A DNA stretch of 64,000 nt from Bradyrhizobium sp. MOS002 (GCF_003020115.1 NZ_PYFX01000002.1:62001-126000); one strand, 5' to 3'. Counted from the first letter of the stretch, positions 26,273-35,801 are shown. Notes: generated by a model not told the origin, from the letters alone. Numbers and translations are program-made.

Positions 26273-27787
26273 GTGACAGTTGTCCTTCCCACGCCCGCCC
26301 AACTTCGCAGCGTCGCCGAGCAGTGCGGCCTCGCCCTGTCCGATGACGATGTCGCCTCGTTCCGCGGCCTGATGCAGGGCTCGATCGAAGCCTATAATCT
26401 CGTCGGAGCCATGCCGGACGAGGTGCCGGAGGTCAAATATCCGCGCACGCCCGGCTATCGGCCCTCGCCGGAAGAGAACCCGCGCAACGCCTGGTATCGC
26501 AAGTCGACCGTGAAGGGTGCGGCGAGCGGCAAGCTCAAGGGCAAGACGGTCGCCCTGAAAGACAACATCATGCTCGCCGGCGTTCCCATGATGAACGGCT
26601 CGGCGACGCTCGAAGGCTACGTCCCCGATTTCGACGCCACCATCGTCACGCGCATGCTCGATGCCGGCGCCGAGATCGCCGGCAAAGTCCATTGCGAATC
26701 CTTCTGCATGTCCGGCGGCAGCCACACCAATGCGGTCGGCGCCGTCCACAATCCGCACAAGATGGGCTATTCGGCCGGCGGCTCGTCGTCAGGCTCAGGC
26801 GTCGTGGTCGCGCTCGGCGAGGTCGACATGGCGATCGGCGGCGACCAGGGTGGCTCGATCCGCATGCCGTCCTCGTTCTGCGGCACCTATGGCATGAAGC
26901 CGACCTGGGGACTCGTGCCCTACACCGGCATCATGCCGATCGAGATCTTCGTCGACCACACCGGTCCGATGACGGCGACCGTCGCCGACAACGCACTGCT
27001 GCTCGAAGTGCTCGCCGGTGACGACGGCTACGATCCGCGCATCAAGGCGCCGAAGGTCGAGGAATACACCAAGGCGCTCGGCCAGGGCGTCAAGGGCATG
27101 AAGATCGGCATCCTCAAGGAAGGGTTTGAGCAGGCGAACGCCGAGTCTGCGGTGAACGAAAGCGTCCGGGGGGCTGCCAAGCGCTTCAAGGATCTCGGCG
27201 CCACCGTGGAGACTGTCTCGATCCCGATGCACCTGATGGGCCCCGCGATCTGGACGCCGATCGGCACCGAGGGCATGACCCAGACCATGATGTATGGCGA
27301 CGGCTATGGCCTCAGCCGGTCTGACCTCTACTCGACCACGCTGATGGATTTTCACCGCGGCTGGCGCCGGCAGGCGGATTCGCTGTCCGAGACCACAAAG
27401 CTCTTCCTGCTGCTCGGCACCTACATCAACAACAATTTCGGTCCCCGCTACTACGGCAAGGCGCTGAACATCTCCCGCCGCCTGACCGCAGCCTACGACA
27501 AGGCCTTCAAGGACTACGATCTCCTGCTCTTGCCGACCACGCCCATGAAAGCGACGAAACTGCCGGAGCCGACCGCCAGCCGCGAGGACTATGTCGCCCG
27601 CGCGCTGGAGATGATCTCCAACACCGCGCCGTTCGACATCACCCATCATCCCGCGATGTCGCTGCCCTGCGGCATGGTCGACGGTCTGCCCGTCGGCCTG
27701 ATGCTGGTCGGCCGCATGTTCGAGGAATCCACCATCTACCGCGCCGCCCACGCCTTCGAGCAGATCGGCGACTGGAAGAAGATGTGA
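26273..27787 (+). CDS. Amidase (amidase signature family)
   Basis: A 504-residue hydrolase that converts carboxamides to acid and ammonia. The GTG start at 26273 has AGGAG seven bases upstream and gives MTVVLPTPAQLRSV; a longer frame to 26153 lacks a ribosome site. The Ser-cisSer-Lys triad is K96 (TVALKDN), S171 (GGSSSGSG) and S195 (GGDQGGSIRMPSSF), positions that, from memory, coincide with those of the Rhodococcus enantioselective amidase linked to nitrile hydratase. The following transporter genes suggest it hydrolyses an imported short amide. Confidence 0.92.
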   Translation: MTVVLPTPAQLRSVAEQCGLALSDDDVASFRGLMQGSIEAYNLVGAMPDEVPEVKYPRTPGYRPSPEENPRNAWYRKSTVKGAASGKLKGKTVALKDNIMLAGVPMMNGSATLEGYVPDFDATIVTRMLDAGAEIAGKVHCESFCMSGGSHTNAVGAVHNPHKMGYSAGGSSSGSGVVVALGEVDMAIGGDQGGSIRMPSSFCGTYGMKPTWGLVPYTGIMPIEIFVDHTGPMTATVADNALLLEVLAGDDGYDPRIKAPKVEEYTKALGQGVKGMKIGILKEGFEQANAESAVNESVRGAAKRFKDLGATVETVSIPMHLMGPAIWTPIGTEGMTQTMMYGDGYGLSRSDLYSTTLMDFHRGWRRQADSLSETTKLFLLLGTYINNNFGPRYYGKALNISRRLTAAYDKAFKDYDLLLLPTTPMKATKLPEPTASREDYVARALEMISNTAPFDITHHPAMSLPCGMVDGLPVGLMLVGRMFEESTIYRAAHAFEQIGDWKKM

Positions 27788-27823
27788 GTCAGGGGCTCAT
27801 GCAGACGGACGGAACAGCATCGC

Positions 27824-28681
27824 ATGGCTAACGCGTTCGTCGCGGCGTTCGAGATCCTGAGCTTTGGCGCGATCATCGTCCTGATCGTGCTGGGGCTCGG
27901 GATCATCGCCAGCATGATGGGCATCTTCAACTTCGCGCAGGGCGAGTTCGTCCTGCTCGGGGCCTACATCACTTATCTCGCCTATGCCAAGGGCCTGCCG
28001 ATCTGGGCCGGCATGGTCGCCGCGCCCTTCGCCGTCGGCGCACTTGGCTTCGTGCTGGAGGCGCTGATCATCCGACGCTTCTACGCCGCCCCCATCGTCG
28101 CCATGCTCGGCACCTATGCGCTCGGCTTGATCATCCGCGAATCCGTGCGCGGCCTGATCGGCGGCTTCTATCTCACCGTGCCGGAGCCGATCGGCGGCTC
28201 GATCGACATCGGCGCCATGCACATCTCGGCCTGGCGCTTCACCATCATCGTCATCACGGCGCTGGTGATGGGCGGCTGCTATCTGCTGCTGGCGCGCACC
28301 AGCTTCGGCCTGCGCGTGCGCGCCACGCTGGAAAATCCGTCGCTGGCACGCGCCTCCGGAATCTCCACACCGCTGATCTACGGCGCCACCTTTGCGTTCG
28401 GCGCGGCACTTGCCGGCCTTGCCGGCGCGCTGATCGTGCCGGTGTTCAGCCTGTTCGCCGATCTCGGCCTGCGCTTCCTGATCCAGGGCTTTGTCGCGGT
28501 CATGGTTGGCGGCGTCGGCTCCTTCATCGGGCCGGTCGCGGGCGCCGGCCTCATCGGCACGCTCAGTGCCGCGCTGCCCTGGGTGATGGCGCCCGTCGTG
28601 GCCGATGTTCTCGTCTTCGTTCTCGCCATCGTCTTCATCAAATTCCGGCCGCAGGGCCTCATCGCTGGAAAAGGGGTTTAG
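27824..28681 (+). CDS. Branched-chain amino acid/amide ABC transporter permease (LivH type)
   Basis: A 285-residue inner-membrane permease with about eight hydrophobic helices. Family landmarks: GLGIIASMMGIFNFAQGEFV near the N-terminus and the ARASGISTPLIYGATFAFGA to LAGALIVPVF region. It is the first transporter gene after the amidase, 36 bases downstream, and works with the LivM-type permease at 29910 and the two ATPases at 31003 and 31730. Confidence 0.9.
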   Translation: MANAFVAAFEILSFGAIIVLIVLGLGIIASMMGIFNFAQGEFVLLGAYITYLAYAKGLPIWAGMVAAPFAVGALGFVLEALIIRRFYAAPIVAMLGTYALGLIIRESVRGLIGGFYLTVPEPIGGSIDIGAMHISAWRFTIIVITALVMGGCYLLLARTSFGLRVRATLENPSLARASGISTPLIYGATFAFGAALAGLAGALIVPVFSLFADLGLRFLIQGFVAVMVGGVGSFIGPVAGAGLIGTLSAALPWVMAPVVADVLVFVLAIVFIKFRPQGLIAGKGV

Positions 28682-28685
28682 TCAC

Positions 28686-29903
28686 ATGTCCGATCGTACT
28701 CAGCTCTCCCGCCGCCGCTTCCTCTCGAATTTCGCCTTTGCCTCCGGGGCGGTCGCAACCGGCGTCGGCAGCTGGGTGATCCCGGCGCCCTGGGCCAATG
28801 CGGCCGAAGCTCCGATCAAGGTCGGCATCGCCACCGACCTCACCGGGCCGATCGCCTACGCCGGCAATGCCGACGCCAACGTCGCGAAGATGGTGATCAA
28901 GGAGATCAACGCCGGCGGCGGTCTGCTCGGCCGCCCGCTCGAGCTCTATATCGAGGACACCGCCTCGAACGAATCCGTCGCTGTCGGCAACGTCCGCAAG
29001 CTGATCCAGCGCGACAAGGTCGACATGGTGCTGGGCGGCATCACCTCGTCGATGCGTAACGCAATCAAGGACCCGATCGTCGCGCGCGGCAAGACGCTCT
29101 ACATCTATCCGCAGCTCTACGAAGGCAAGGAGTGCACGCCCTATCTGTTCTGCACCGGGCCGACGCCGGCGCAGCAGTGCGACGACTTCATTCCCTGGCT
29201 GATCAAGAACGGCGGCAAGAAGTTCGCGCTGCCGAGCGCCAACTATGTCTGGCCGCACACGCTCAACGTCTATGCCCGCAAGGTGATCGAGGCCAACGGC
29301 GGCGAGGTCGTGTTCGAGGAATACTATCCGCTCGACCAGGTCGACTTCTCCTCGACCGTCAACCGCATCATCTCCAACAAGGTCGATGTCGTCTTCAACA
29401 CCGTCATTCCGCCGGGCGTCGGCCCGTTCTTCAAGCAGCTCTACGAAGCCGGCTTCCTCAAGAACGGCGGGCGGCTGGCCTGCGTCTACTATGACGAGAA
29501 CACGCTCAACATCAATCAGGCGGCCGAGATCGAGGGTCTCGCCAGCTGTCTCGATTATTTCAAGGTGCTGACCAAGGAGAACCCGTTCGACGCAAAAATC
29601 CAGGCGGCCTACGAGAAGGATTTTCCGGGCAACTTCCTGTTCGCCGCCGGCAGCGCCGCCACCGGCACCTATCGCGGCCTGAAGCTGTGGGAAGCCGCCG
29701 TCAAGGAAGCCGGCAAGATCGACCGCGAATCGGTCGCTGCCACACTCGATCACGCCAAGATCGCCGAAGGTCCCGGGGGACCTGCCGAGATGGTGCCGGG
29801 CAAGCGGCACTGCAAGATGAAGATGTACACCGCGGTCGCCAAGGGCGGGAATTACGAGATCGTCGGACGCAGCGACGGGCTCGTCGATCCCAAGGAATGC
29901 TGA
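28686..29903 (+). CDS. ABC transporter substrate-binding protein, Tat-exported (urea/amide type)
   Basis: A 405-residue periplasmic binding protein starting MSDRTQLSRRRFLSNFAFAS, a twin-arginine signal (SRRRFLSNF) with cleavage probably after ANAAEA. The mature part starts IKVGIATDLTGPIAYAGNAD and includes ANYVWPHTLNVYARKVIEA. It belongs with the urea/short-chain-amide (UrtA/FmdD/AmiC) branch and resembles the AmiC-like protein at 24885 in outline. It presumably captures the amide split by the amidase. The start follows the permease stop by 4 bases. Confidence 0.9.
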   Translation: MSDRTQLSRRRFLSNFAFASGAVATGVGSWVIPAPWANAAEAPIKVGIATDLTGPIAYAGNADANVAKMVIKEINAGGGLLGRPLELYIEDTASNESVAVGNVRKLIQRDKVDMVLGGITSSMRNAIKDPIVARGKTLYIYPQLYEGKECTPYLFCTGPTPAQQCDDFIPWLIKNGGKKFALPSANYVWPHTLNVYARKVIEANGGEVVFEEYYPLDQVDFSSTVNRIISNKVDVVFNTVIPPGVGPFFKQLYEAGFLKNGGRLACVYYDENTLNINQAAEIEGLASCLDYFKVLTKENPFDAKIQAAYEKDFPGNFLFAAGSAATGTYRGLKLWEAAVKEAGKIDRESVAATLDHAKIAEGPGGPAEMVPGKRHCKMKMYTAVAKGGNYEIVGRSDGLVDPKEC

Positions 29904-29909
29904 GGCGGA

Positions 29910-31016
29910 ATGCGGAAGTCGATGAGCGCAGCGAAACAGGCGATCCCCGCCGACATCGGCGGGGAGGCGGTCGTCGCAATGGCTGAGCACGGGTCAGCGA
30001 AGCAAGCCGCTCCGGGACGGAAGATCCTACCGATCGTAGAGGGCGTCGTGCTCGTCGCGGCGCTGGTCGCGCCGCTGCTGCTGCAGGACTACCTCACGGT
30101 GTTCGCGACGCGGGTGATCATCCTCGCGCTGTTCGCGCTGTCGTTCGACCTCGTGTGGGGTTATGCCGGCATCATGAGCTTCGGCCAGGCGCTGTTTTTC
30201 GGCTCGGCCGGCTATGGCGTGGCGCTGCTCGCGCGCGACCTCGACATCACCAACATCTTCCTGGTGCTGCCCGCGGGCACCATCATCGGGCTGACCTTCG
30301 CGCTGCTGCTCGGCGGCTTCCTGCTGCTGGGGCGGCATCCCTCCAGCGTGATCTTCGTCTCGCTGGGCACGCTGACCGGCTCCTACGCGGCCGACCGGCT
30401 CGCGCGCGGCTGGTACTATCTCGGTGGCCAGAACGGCATCCCCTCGATCGCGCCGATGACGGTAGGTAGCTACGAGTTCTCGGAAGGGCCGCCCTTCTAT
30501 TATCTCGTGCTCGGCATTCTGGTCGTGGTCTATCTCCTCTGCCGTTTTCTGGTGCGCTCGCAGTTCGGGTTGGCGCTCGCGGGATTGCGCGAGAACGAGC
30601 AGCGCATCGCCTTCTTCGGCTACAAGGCGCAGCACCTCAAGGCGATCATCTTCGCGATCGGCGGCGCGGTGGCGGGTCTCGCCGGCAGCCTTTACGCCTT
30701 CCACGAGGGTTTCGTCTGGCCCAACATGGTCGGCGTCGTCGTGTCGACGCAAGTCGTGCTCTACGTCCTGTTCGGCGGCTCCGGCACGCTGATCGGCGCC
30801 GTCATCGGCGCTGTCATCGTCGAGGGCGTCAGCTTCTGGCTCTCGGACAATTATCGCGAGGTCTGGCCGATCATCCTTGGCGTGCTGCTGCTGCTCGTGA
30901 TCCTGTTCCGGCCGCTCGGCCTGATCAGTTTCGTGCTCGGCGAACGCGAGCGGGTCGGCAGTTTTGGTGGCAAGTCCAAGGCGACCGAAAAGGAGAAGCG
31001 CGATGCCGCTCCTTGA
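29910..31016 (+). CDS. Branched-chain amino acid/amide ABC transporter permease (LivM type)
   Basis: A 368-residue permease with a 40-residue cytoplasmic leader, then helices such as VEGVVLVAALVAPLLLQDYL and IILALFALSFDLVWGYAGIM followed by the LivM signature SFGQALFFGSAGYGVALLAR. The C-terminus is Lys/Glu-rich. GGCGGA sits before the start. It overlaps the following ATPase gene by 14 bases. Confidence 0.9.
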   Translation: MRKSMSAAKQAIPADIGGEAVVAMAEHGSAKQAAPGRKILPIVEGVVLVAALVAPLLLQDYLTVFATRVIILALFALSFDLVWGYAGIMSFGQALFFGSAGYGVALLARDLDITNIFLVLPAGTIIGLTFALLLGGFLLLGRHPSSVIFVSLGTLTGSYAADRLARGWYYLGGQNGIPSIAPMTVGSYEFSEGPPFYYLVLGILVVVYLLCRFLVRSQFGLALAGLRENEQRIAFFGYKAQHLKAIIFAIGGAVAGLAGSLYAFHEGFVWPNMVGVVVSTQVVLYVLFGGSGTLIGAVIGAVIVEGVSFWLSDNYREVWPIILGVLLLLVILFRPLGLISFVLGERERVGSFGGKSKATEKEKRDAAP

Positions 31017-31737
31017 AGCCACCGGCGTCAAGAAGATCTTCGGCAAGCTCACCGCGCTCGATGGCGCCGCGCTGACCGTCGGCGAGAACGAGTTTCATGG
31101 CCTGATCGGCCCGAACGGCTCCGGCAAGAGCACGCTGATGAAGTGCATTGCCGGCGCCGAGGTGCCCACCCAAGGCAGGGTCTCCTTCGTCAACACCGAC
31201 ATCACCGCATTCACGCCGACCGAGCGTGCCCGCGCCGGCATGAGCCTGAAATTCCAGATCACGTCGGTGCTGCCGACCCTGACGCTGTACGACAACATCC
31301 TGCTCGCGTTGCAGGCGCAGTCCTCGCTGTTCGATCTCGTGTTCTCGCGCACCCGCGTCGCGCTGCATGACCAGGTCATGACCATGCTGACGCAATTCCG
31401 GCTTGCCGACCGCGCTTTCGACGCGGCCGCAGCGCTGTCGCACGGCCAGCAGCAATGGCTGGAAATCGCGATGGCGCTTGCCTGCAAGCCGAAGCTTCTG
31501 CTGCTGGACGAACCGACCGGCGGCATGAGCCTGGAGGAGCGCCGCGTCACCGGCGAATTGCTTCAGCCGATCAAGAAGCATTGCTCGCTGGTCATCGTCG
31601 AGCACGACCTCGATTTCATCCGCGACATCTGCGATCGCCTCACCGTGCTCGACCAGGGCAAGGTGCTGGCGTCCGGCACGGTGTCCGAGATCCAGGCCAA
31701 CAAGGCCGTCCAGGAGATCTATTTGCGCCGTGCCTGA
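31003..31737 (+). CDS. ABC transporter ATP-binding protein (LivG type)
   Basis: A 244-residue ATPase starting MPLLEATGVKKIFGKLTALD. Walker A is GPNGSGKST, the ABC signature reads LSHGQQQWLEIAMALA, and Walker B plus D-loop is LLLLDEPTGGMSLEER. It energises the amide importer together with the LivF-type subunit, whose GTG start overlaps its end by 8 bases. Confidence 0.92.
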   Translation: MPLLEATGVKKIFGKLTALDGAALTVGENEFHGLIGPNGSGKSTLMKCIAGAEVPTQGRVSFVNTDITAFTPTERARAGMSLKFQITSVLPTLTLYDNILLALQAQSSLFDLVFSRTRVALHDQVMTMLTQFRLADRAFDAAAALSHGQQQWLEIAMALACKPKLLLLDEPTGGMSLEERRVTGELLQPIKKHCSLVIVEHDLDFIRDICDRLTVLDQGKVLASGTVSEIQANKAVQEIYLRRA

Positions 31738-32425
31738 ATTTTTGGACATCAAGCACCTCGACGCCGGCTATGGCCGCAGCCAGGTCCTGTTCGACGTCAA
31801 CCTCGGCATTCCCTGGCGCGGCGGTGTCGCCGTGCTGGGCCGCAACGGTGCCGGCAAGACCACGCTGATGAAGACCATCGTTGGCGAGCTGCCGGCGTGG
31901 AAGGGCGAGGTCGCCTTCGACGGCCGCGACATCAGTCGCCGCGCGACCCAGGAGCGGGTACGCGCCGGGATCGGCTACGTCCCGCAGGAGCATTCCGTAT
32001 TCGCGCGCCTGTCGGTGCGCGACAATCTCGCGGTCGGCTCGCTCGCGAGCAGGAAGGCCGACGCCGTCGACCACGTGCTGACCATCTTCCCGAAGCTCGG
32101 CCAGCGCCTCGACCAGCCCGCCGGCACGCTTTCCGGCGGCGAGCGCAAGATGCTCGCCATCGGCCGCGCCATGTTGGGCGATCCAAAGCTACTTCTGCTC
32201 GACGAGCCGACCGAAGGCGTCTGGATCGGCGTGATCGAGGAAATCACCGAGCGCCTGATCGAACTCGCGAAAACCATCGCCGTCATCATCGTCGAGCAGC
32301 ACCTCGACCTCGCACTCCGCGTCGCCGATTACGCCTACGTGCTGGACCGCGGCCGCGTCGCGCTGCAAGGCCAGGCAGGCGAGGTGAGGGGCAATCCGGA
32401 GCTGCTGCGGTATCTGGCGCCGTAG
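31730..32425 (+). CDS. ABC transporter ATP-binding protein (LivF type)
   Basis: A 231-residue ATPase starting with GTG (MPEFLDIKHLDAGYGRSQ). Walker A GRNGAGKTT, signature LSGGERKMLAIGRAML and Walker B LLLLDEPTEG are complete. After the D-loop the sequence EGVWIGVIEEI replaces the usual EGLAP-type stretch seen in LivF, which may mark the amide/urea subgroup. Last gene of the seven-gene amide locus; a family B repeat follows. Confidence 0.92.
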   Translation: MPEFLDIKHLDAGYGRSQVLFDVNLGIPWRGGVAVLGRNGAGKTTLMKTIVGELPAWKGEVAFDGRDISRRATQERVRAGIGYVPQEHSVFARLSVRDNLAVGSLASRKADAVDHVLTIFPKLGQRLDQPAGTLSGGERKMLAIGRAMLGDPKLLLLDEPTEGVWIGVIEEITERLIELAKTIAVIIVEQHLDLALRVADYAYVLDRGRVALQGQAGEVRGNPELLRYLAP

Positions 32426-32466
32426 GGATGCGGCGTGAGGCGCGCCGCTCTAACCCCGACCTCAAA

Positions 32467-32568
32467 TGTCATGCCCCGCGAAGGCGGGGCATCCAGTACG
32501 CCGGGGCTTCTCGATTAAAACGACTGTGTCTGGGATACTGGATTCCCCGCCTTCGCGGGGAATGACAG
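32467..32568. repeat. Family B composite palindromic repeat
   Basis: Left hairpin ATGCCCCGCGAAGGCGGGGC, right hairpin TTCCCCGCCTTCGCGGGGAA, with the family core CCAGTACGCCGGGGCTTCTC and GGGATACTGGAT between. It separates the end of the amide operon from the convergent L,D-transpeptidase gene. Confidence 0.85.
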
Positions 32569-32613
32569 CGTCAAGCCAGGATGGAGCGGAGTGAACGAGC
32601 GGCAGTCGTCGTC

Positions 32614-34287
32614 TTACTTCACCGCCCCGAACCGGCTGTCGAACGAGTTCGACGACACCACCGGCGCGGCGCCCATGATCTGCGTCGCTTCGCCCGCGCC
32701 ATCCGACACCGACGGCTTCAGCGCCGGGCGCGTTGCGGCGAGGCGCGTATCCGGTTTCGGCGGCTCGACGGGCTTGGCGGCGGCGACAGCCGGCTTCGGC
32801 GCGTCCTTCGCTGCATCCTTGGACGTGTCGCGACCCGGCACGAACCGGGTCACTGCGGCCTTCAGCCTCGACGCTGCGGTCGGCGGCGTCGTGGGCGTCG
32901 CGGCCGGGGCGACGGATGCTGTGGCCTGCGGCGGAGGCGTGGTCGCCGTGGCGTCGGCGTTGCCCATGCCCATTTTGCGGCCGAGATTCGAGAAGAAGCC
33001 GGATTTCTCGGGCGGAGCTGCGGTGGCGACGCGGGTGTTGGCGGCGGGCGCGCTGACGGCGACGACGGGCTCTTCCTGCGGCGAGGGCGCGGCTGCATCG
33101 AGATTCGGCTTCGGCGGATTGACGTGTCCCGGGATCGTGCCCGGCGCCTTCGCCATAGCCAGCATCTGCAGCGTGGTGCCTTCGGCGCCCTCCGACAGCC
33201 CGGTCGAGCCTTCCGGAATCTTCGCGGCGAAGATCTTGTTCATGCCGCCGTCGATGCCGGTGTTCATGCGCGCGACGGGCGTGCCGCGCGAAACCAGCTT
33301 GTTGTACTCCGCCTGGTCGCGCTGGTCCTTCTCGCGCACGGCGCTGACGATGTCCTCGGGGATCACATAGACCGGACATTTCGCGGACGCGTCGAACACC
33401 GGATCGCGCTTGGCGTCGGGCGGCTTCGCTGCGTCGAAGACGTACTTCTTCTCGCAGAAATCGACCTTCGGCTCCTGCCGCGTCACCTCGAAATGATCAT
33501 AGCCTTCCTTGATCATCTTCCAGAACGGCATGTTCGGGTTGTTCCGGTGCTTGGCCATGTTCACCGGCGTCATCTTGAACGGATAGGCCTGCAGCTGGAA
33601 CGCCTTCTGGCCGCCGAAGAAGGACTCGCGCCCGAGCGAATAGATCTCGGCGATCTGCTCGTCCGTCATCGCGTAGCAGCCGCGCGACGAACAATCGCCA
33701 TGCACCATCAGCTGCGAGCCGCTGCGGCCCAAGGCCTTGTCGAACGCGTTCGGATAACCCGTGTTGAACGACAAATAGTAGGCCGACTGCGGATTCATCT
33801 GGCCCGGATTGATCGAGTAGAAACCTTCCGGCGCCTGGCGGTCGCCTTCGCGCACCTTCGGGCCGAGGTCGCCCGACCAGCGACAGATCGGATAGGTCTT
33901 GAGCAGCGCGAACTGGCCGTTGCGGGTCTGCTTCCAGACCTCGAGTTCGGCCTCCTGCTTGAACAGGCGCACCAGAATCGGTGATTGCAGATCCATGTTC
34001 TTCTCGACCATCGCGGCGAGAAGTTTCGGCGGCACCGGCTGGTTGGCCTTGGCATTGGTCGCAAGCGAAACCTGGTCGGTGTCGCACCCGGCCAGCACAA
34101 AGCTGGCGGCAAGCGCCACCGAAACCAAAAACGCGCGAGCAAGCGAACGAGAAATCAAGATGGACCCCACACCGGCCAGAGCATCGCGCGCAAACCCCAA
34201 TCTTGAAGCATGATCCGACCGGAGACCCGGACCCGTCGCGACGGGCTTTTTCGCAATCACGCTCCAGCGCTTGTGCCCTGAAGCCAT
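32614..34287 (-). CDS. L,D-transpeptidase family lipoprotein
   Basis: Cross-links or modifies peptidoglycan or attaches proteins to it, in the periplasm. The YkuD active site is HGDCSSRGCYAM, with H196 and C204. A lipoprotein signal ends at the lipobox SFVLAGC (C68). As the 557-residue frame has 39 extra residues before the signal, the real start may be GTG at 34170 (VGSILISRSLARAFL). The C-terminal ~200 residues are Ala/Pro/Lys-rich and probably disordered. It lies downstream of accA on the same strand after a 278-base gap with two hairpins. Confidence 0.88.
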   Translation of the reverse strand: MASGHKRWSVIAKKPVATGPGLRSDHASRLGFARDALAGVGSILISRSLARAFLVSVALAASFVLAGCDTDQVSLATNAKANQPVPPKLLAAMVEKNMDLQSPILVRLFKQEAELEVWKQTRNGQFALLKTYPICRWSGDLGPKVREGDRQAPEGFYSINPGQMNPQSAYYLSFNTGYPNAFDKALGRSGSQLMVHGDCSSRGCYAMTDEQIAEIYSLGRESFFGGQKAFQLQAYPFKMTPVNMAKHRNNPNMPFWKMIKEGYDHFEVTRQEPKVDFCEKKYVFDAAKPPDAKRDPVFDASAKCPVYVIPEDIVSAVREKDQRDQAEYNKLVSRGTPVARMNTGIDGGMNKIFAAKIPEGSTGLSEGAEGTTLQMLAMAKAPGTIPGHVNPPKPNLDAAAPSPQEEPVVAVSAPAANTRVATAAPPEKSGFFSNLGRKMGMGNADATATTPPPQATASVAPAATPTTPPTAASRLKAAVTRFVPGRDTSKDAAKDAPKPAVAAAKPVEPPKPDTRLAATRPALKPSVSDGAGEATQIMGAAPVVSSNSFDSRFGAVK

Positions 34288-34473
34288 TGATTAAAATTCT
34301 AACCTCTGGGTCATGTGGTCGCAACCCGAACGGGGATCACGAGCCCGTTGGCCCAAAGGCGTGGTCAACGAAGACTTAAACTGGGCCCTAACTGGGGCCT
34401 TGCGGCCAAACCAGTACTGAGATCGCTGATTTGGGCAAAAAAAGGGTTAACGCGGGGTTACCGGGGGCCTACG

Positions 34474-34563
34474 GGGCGGTTTGGCCGGCAAACTCAGTGT
34501 CGTCCTGGCTTTCGCCAGGACGTCGGCGGAGGGTGACGCGTCCGACGGGCCCCAAACCGCCCG
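34474..34563. repeat. Inverted repeat and hairpin between accA and the L,D-transpeptidase gene
   Basis: GGGCGGTTTGG (34474-34484) pairs with CCAAACCGCCC just after the accA stop. Between them, 34501-34522 forms a perfect 9-base hairpin (CGTCCTGGC / GCCAGGACG) resembling half of a family A repeat. It could end accA transcripts although no T-run follows. Confidence 0.5.
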
Positions 34564-34565
34564 AA

Positions 34566-35528
34566 TCAGCCCAGTTTCCGGCCGATATCGAGGAATTTCT
34601 GCCGCCGATGCTTGCGGATGGCGTCTCCGTCCAGGCCCCGGAGCTCGTCAAAGGCCTTGGCGATGGCATCGCCCGTGGTGGCGATCATGGCGGCGGGGTC
34701 GCGATGGGCGCCGCCGACCGGCTCTTTCAGGATGCTGTCGATCACGCCGAAGCGGAGCATGTCCTGGGCGGTGATCTTCATGTTGTTGGCGGCTTCCTGC
34801 GCCTTGGAGCCGTCGCGCCAGAGGATCGAGGAGGCCGCTTCGGGCGAGATCACGCTGTAGATCGCGTGCTCCAGCATCAGGACCTTGTTGGCGGTGGTGA
34901 TGGCGATGGCGCCGCCGGACATGCCCTCGCCGGTGATGATGGCGACGTTCGGCACGGTCAGCGCCATGCAGGCATCGGTGGAGCGCGCGATCGCCTCGGC
35001 CTGGCCGCGCTCTTCCGCGCCGATGCCGGGATAGGCGCCGGCGGAATCGGCGAGCGACAGCACCGGCAGGCCGAACCGCTCGGCCATCTCCATCAGCCGT
35101 ACGCATTTGCGATAGCCCTCGGGCCGCGCCATGCCGAAATTATGCTTGATGCGGCTCTCGGTGGAATCGCCCTTTTCCTGGCCCATCACGCAGATGGCCT
35201 CGCCGCGGAAGCGGCCGAAGCCGGCCACCAGCGCCTCGTCCTCACCGAACTTGCGGTCGCCGGCGAGCGGGGTGAACTCGGTGATCAGGCCCTTGATGAA
35301 GTCGTTGAAATGCGGCCGCTGCGGATGCCGCGCGACCAGCGTCTTCTGCCACGGCGTCAGGTTCAGATAGAGGTCGGCCATCGCCTGCGCCGCCTTGTCC
35401 TCGATCCGCCCGATCTCCTCGGCGATGTCGCTGCCGGAGGCCGCAAGCGTCCGCAATTCATCGAGCTTGGAATCGAGCTCGGCGACGGGCTTTTCGAAAT
35501 CGAGATAGCTGCGCATCTGGTCTGGCAT
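34566..35528 (-). CDS. accA: Acetyl-CoA carboxylase carboxyltransferase subunit alpha
   Basis: With AccD transfers carboxyl from biotin to acetyl-CoA to give malonyl-CoA for fatty acid synthesis. The 320-residue protein starts MPDQMRSYLDFEKPVAELDS and shows KTLVARHPQRPHFNDFI, DSAGAYPGIGAEERGQAEAI and EGMSGGAIAIT, all standard AccA stretches. The frame is open upstream but homologues begin here. It follows xerD on the same strand across a family C repeat. Confidence 0.95.
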   Translation of the reverse strand: MPDQMRSYLDFEKPVAELDSKLDELRTLAASGSDIAEEIGRIEDKAAQAMADLYLNLTPWQKTLVARHPQRPHFNDFIKGLITEFTPLAGDRKFGEDEALVAGFGRFRGEAICVMGQEKGDSTESRIKHNFGMARPEGYRKCVRLMEMAERFGLPVLSLADSAGAYPGIGAEERGQAEAIARSTDACMALTVPNVAIITGEGMSGGAIAITTANKVLMLEHAIYSVISPEAASSILWRDGSKAQEAANNMKITAQDMLRFGVIDSILKEPVGGAHRDPAAMIATTGDAIAKAFDELRGLDGDAIRKHRRQKFLDIGRKLG

Positions 35529-35708
35529 CAACTCAATATAGGGAGGACGGGGCGAGGCGGCGAAGCGGATTCGATGTCGCGGAAAGAAGTGTAGGTTCAT
35601 CAATGAGTTGGCCTGTGTGCTCGCAAGAGGCGCAGGCCAAATCATCGTGAGGTCCCGGCTCTTTCTGCGGAGATGTGGCCGAAGTCAAGGCGGTTTCAGC
35701 TGTGGTCC

Positions 35709-35793
35709 GTAGCCCGGATGGAGCGCAGCGTAATCCGGGAAGGTCTTCCGCGAGGTGAGAACCCCGGATTACGCTGCGCTCCATCCGGGCTAC
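35709..35793. repeat. Family C perfect 31-base inverted repeat
   Basis: Arms at 35709-35739 and 35763-35793 are perfectly complementary over 31 bases (outermost bases GTAGCCCGGATGGAGCGCAG) with a 23-base loop. It lies between xerD and accA, both minus strand. A diverged second copy is at 62364. Confidence 0.85.
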
Positions 35794-35801
35794 GGCGACA
35801 A

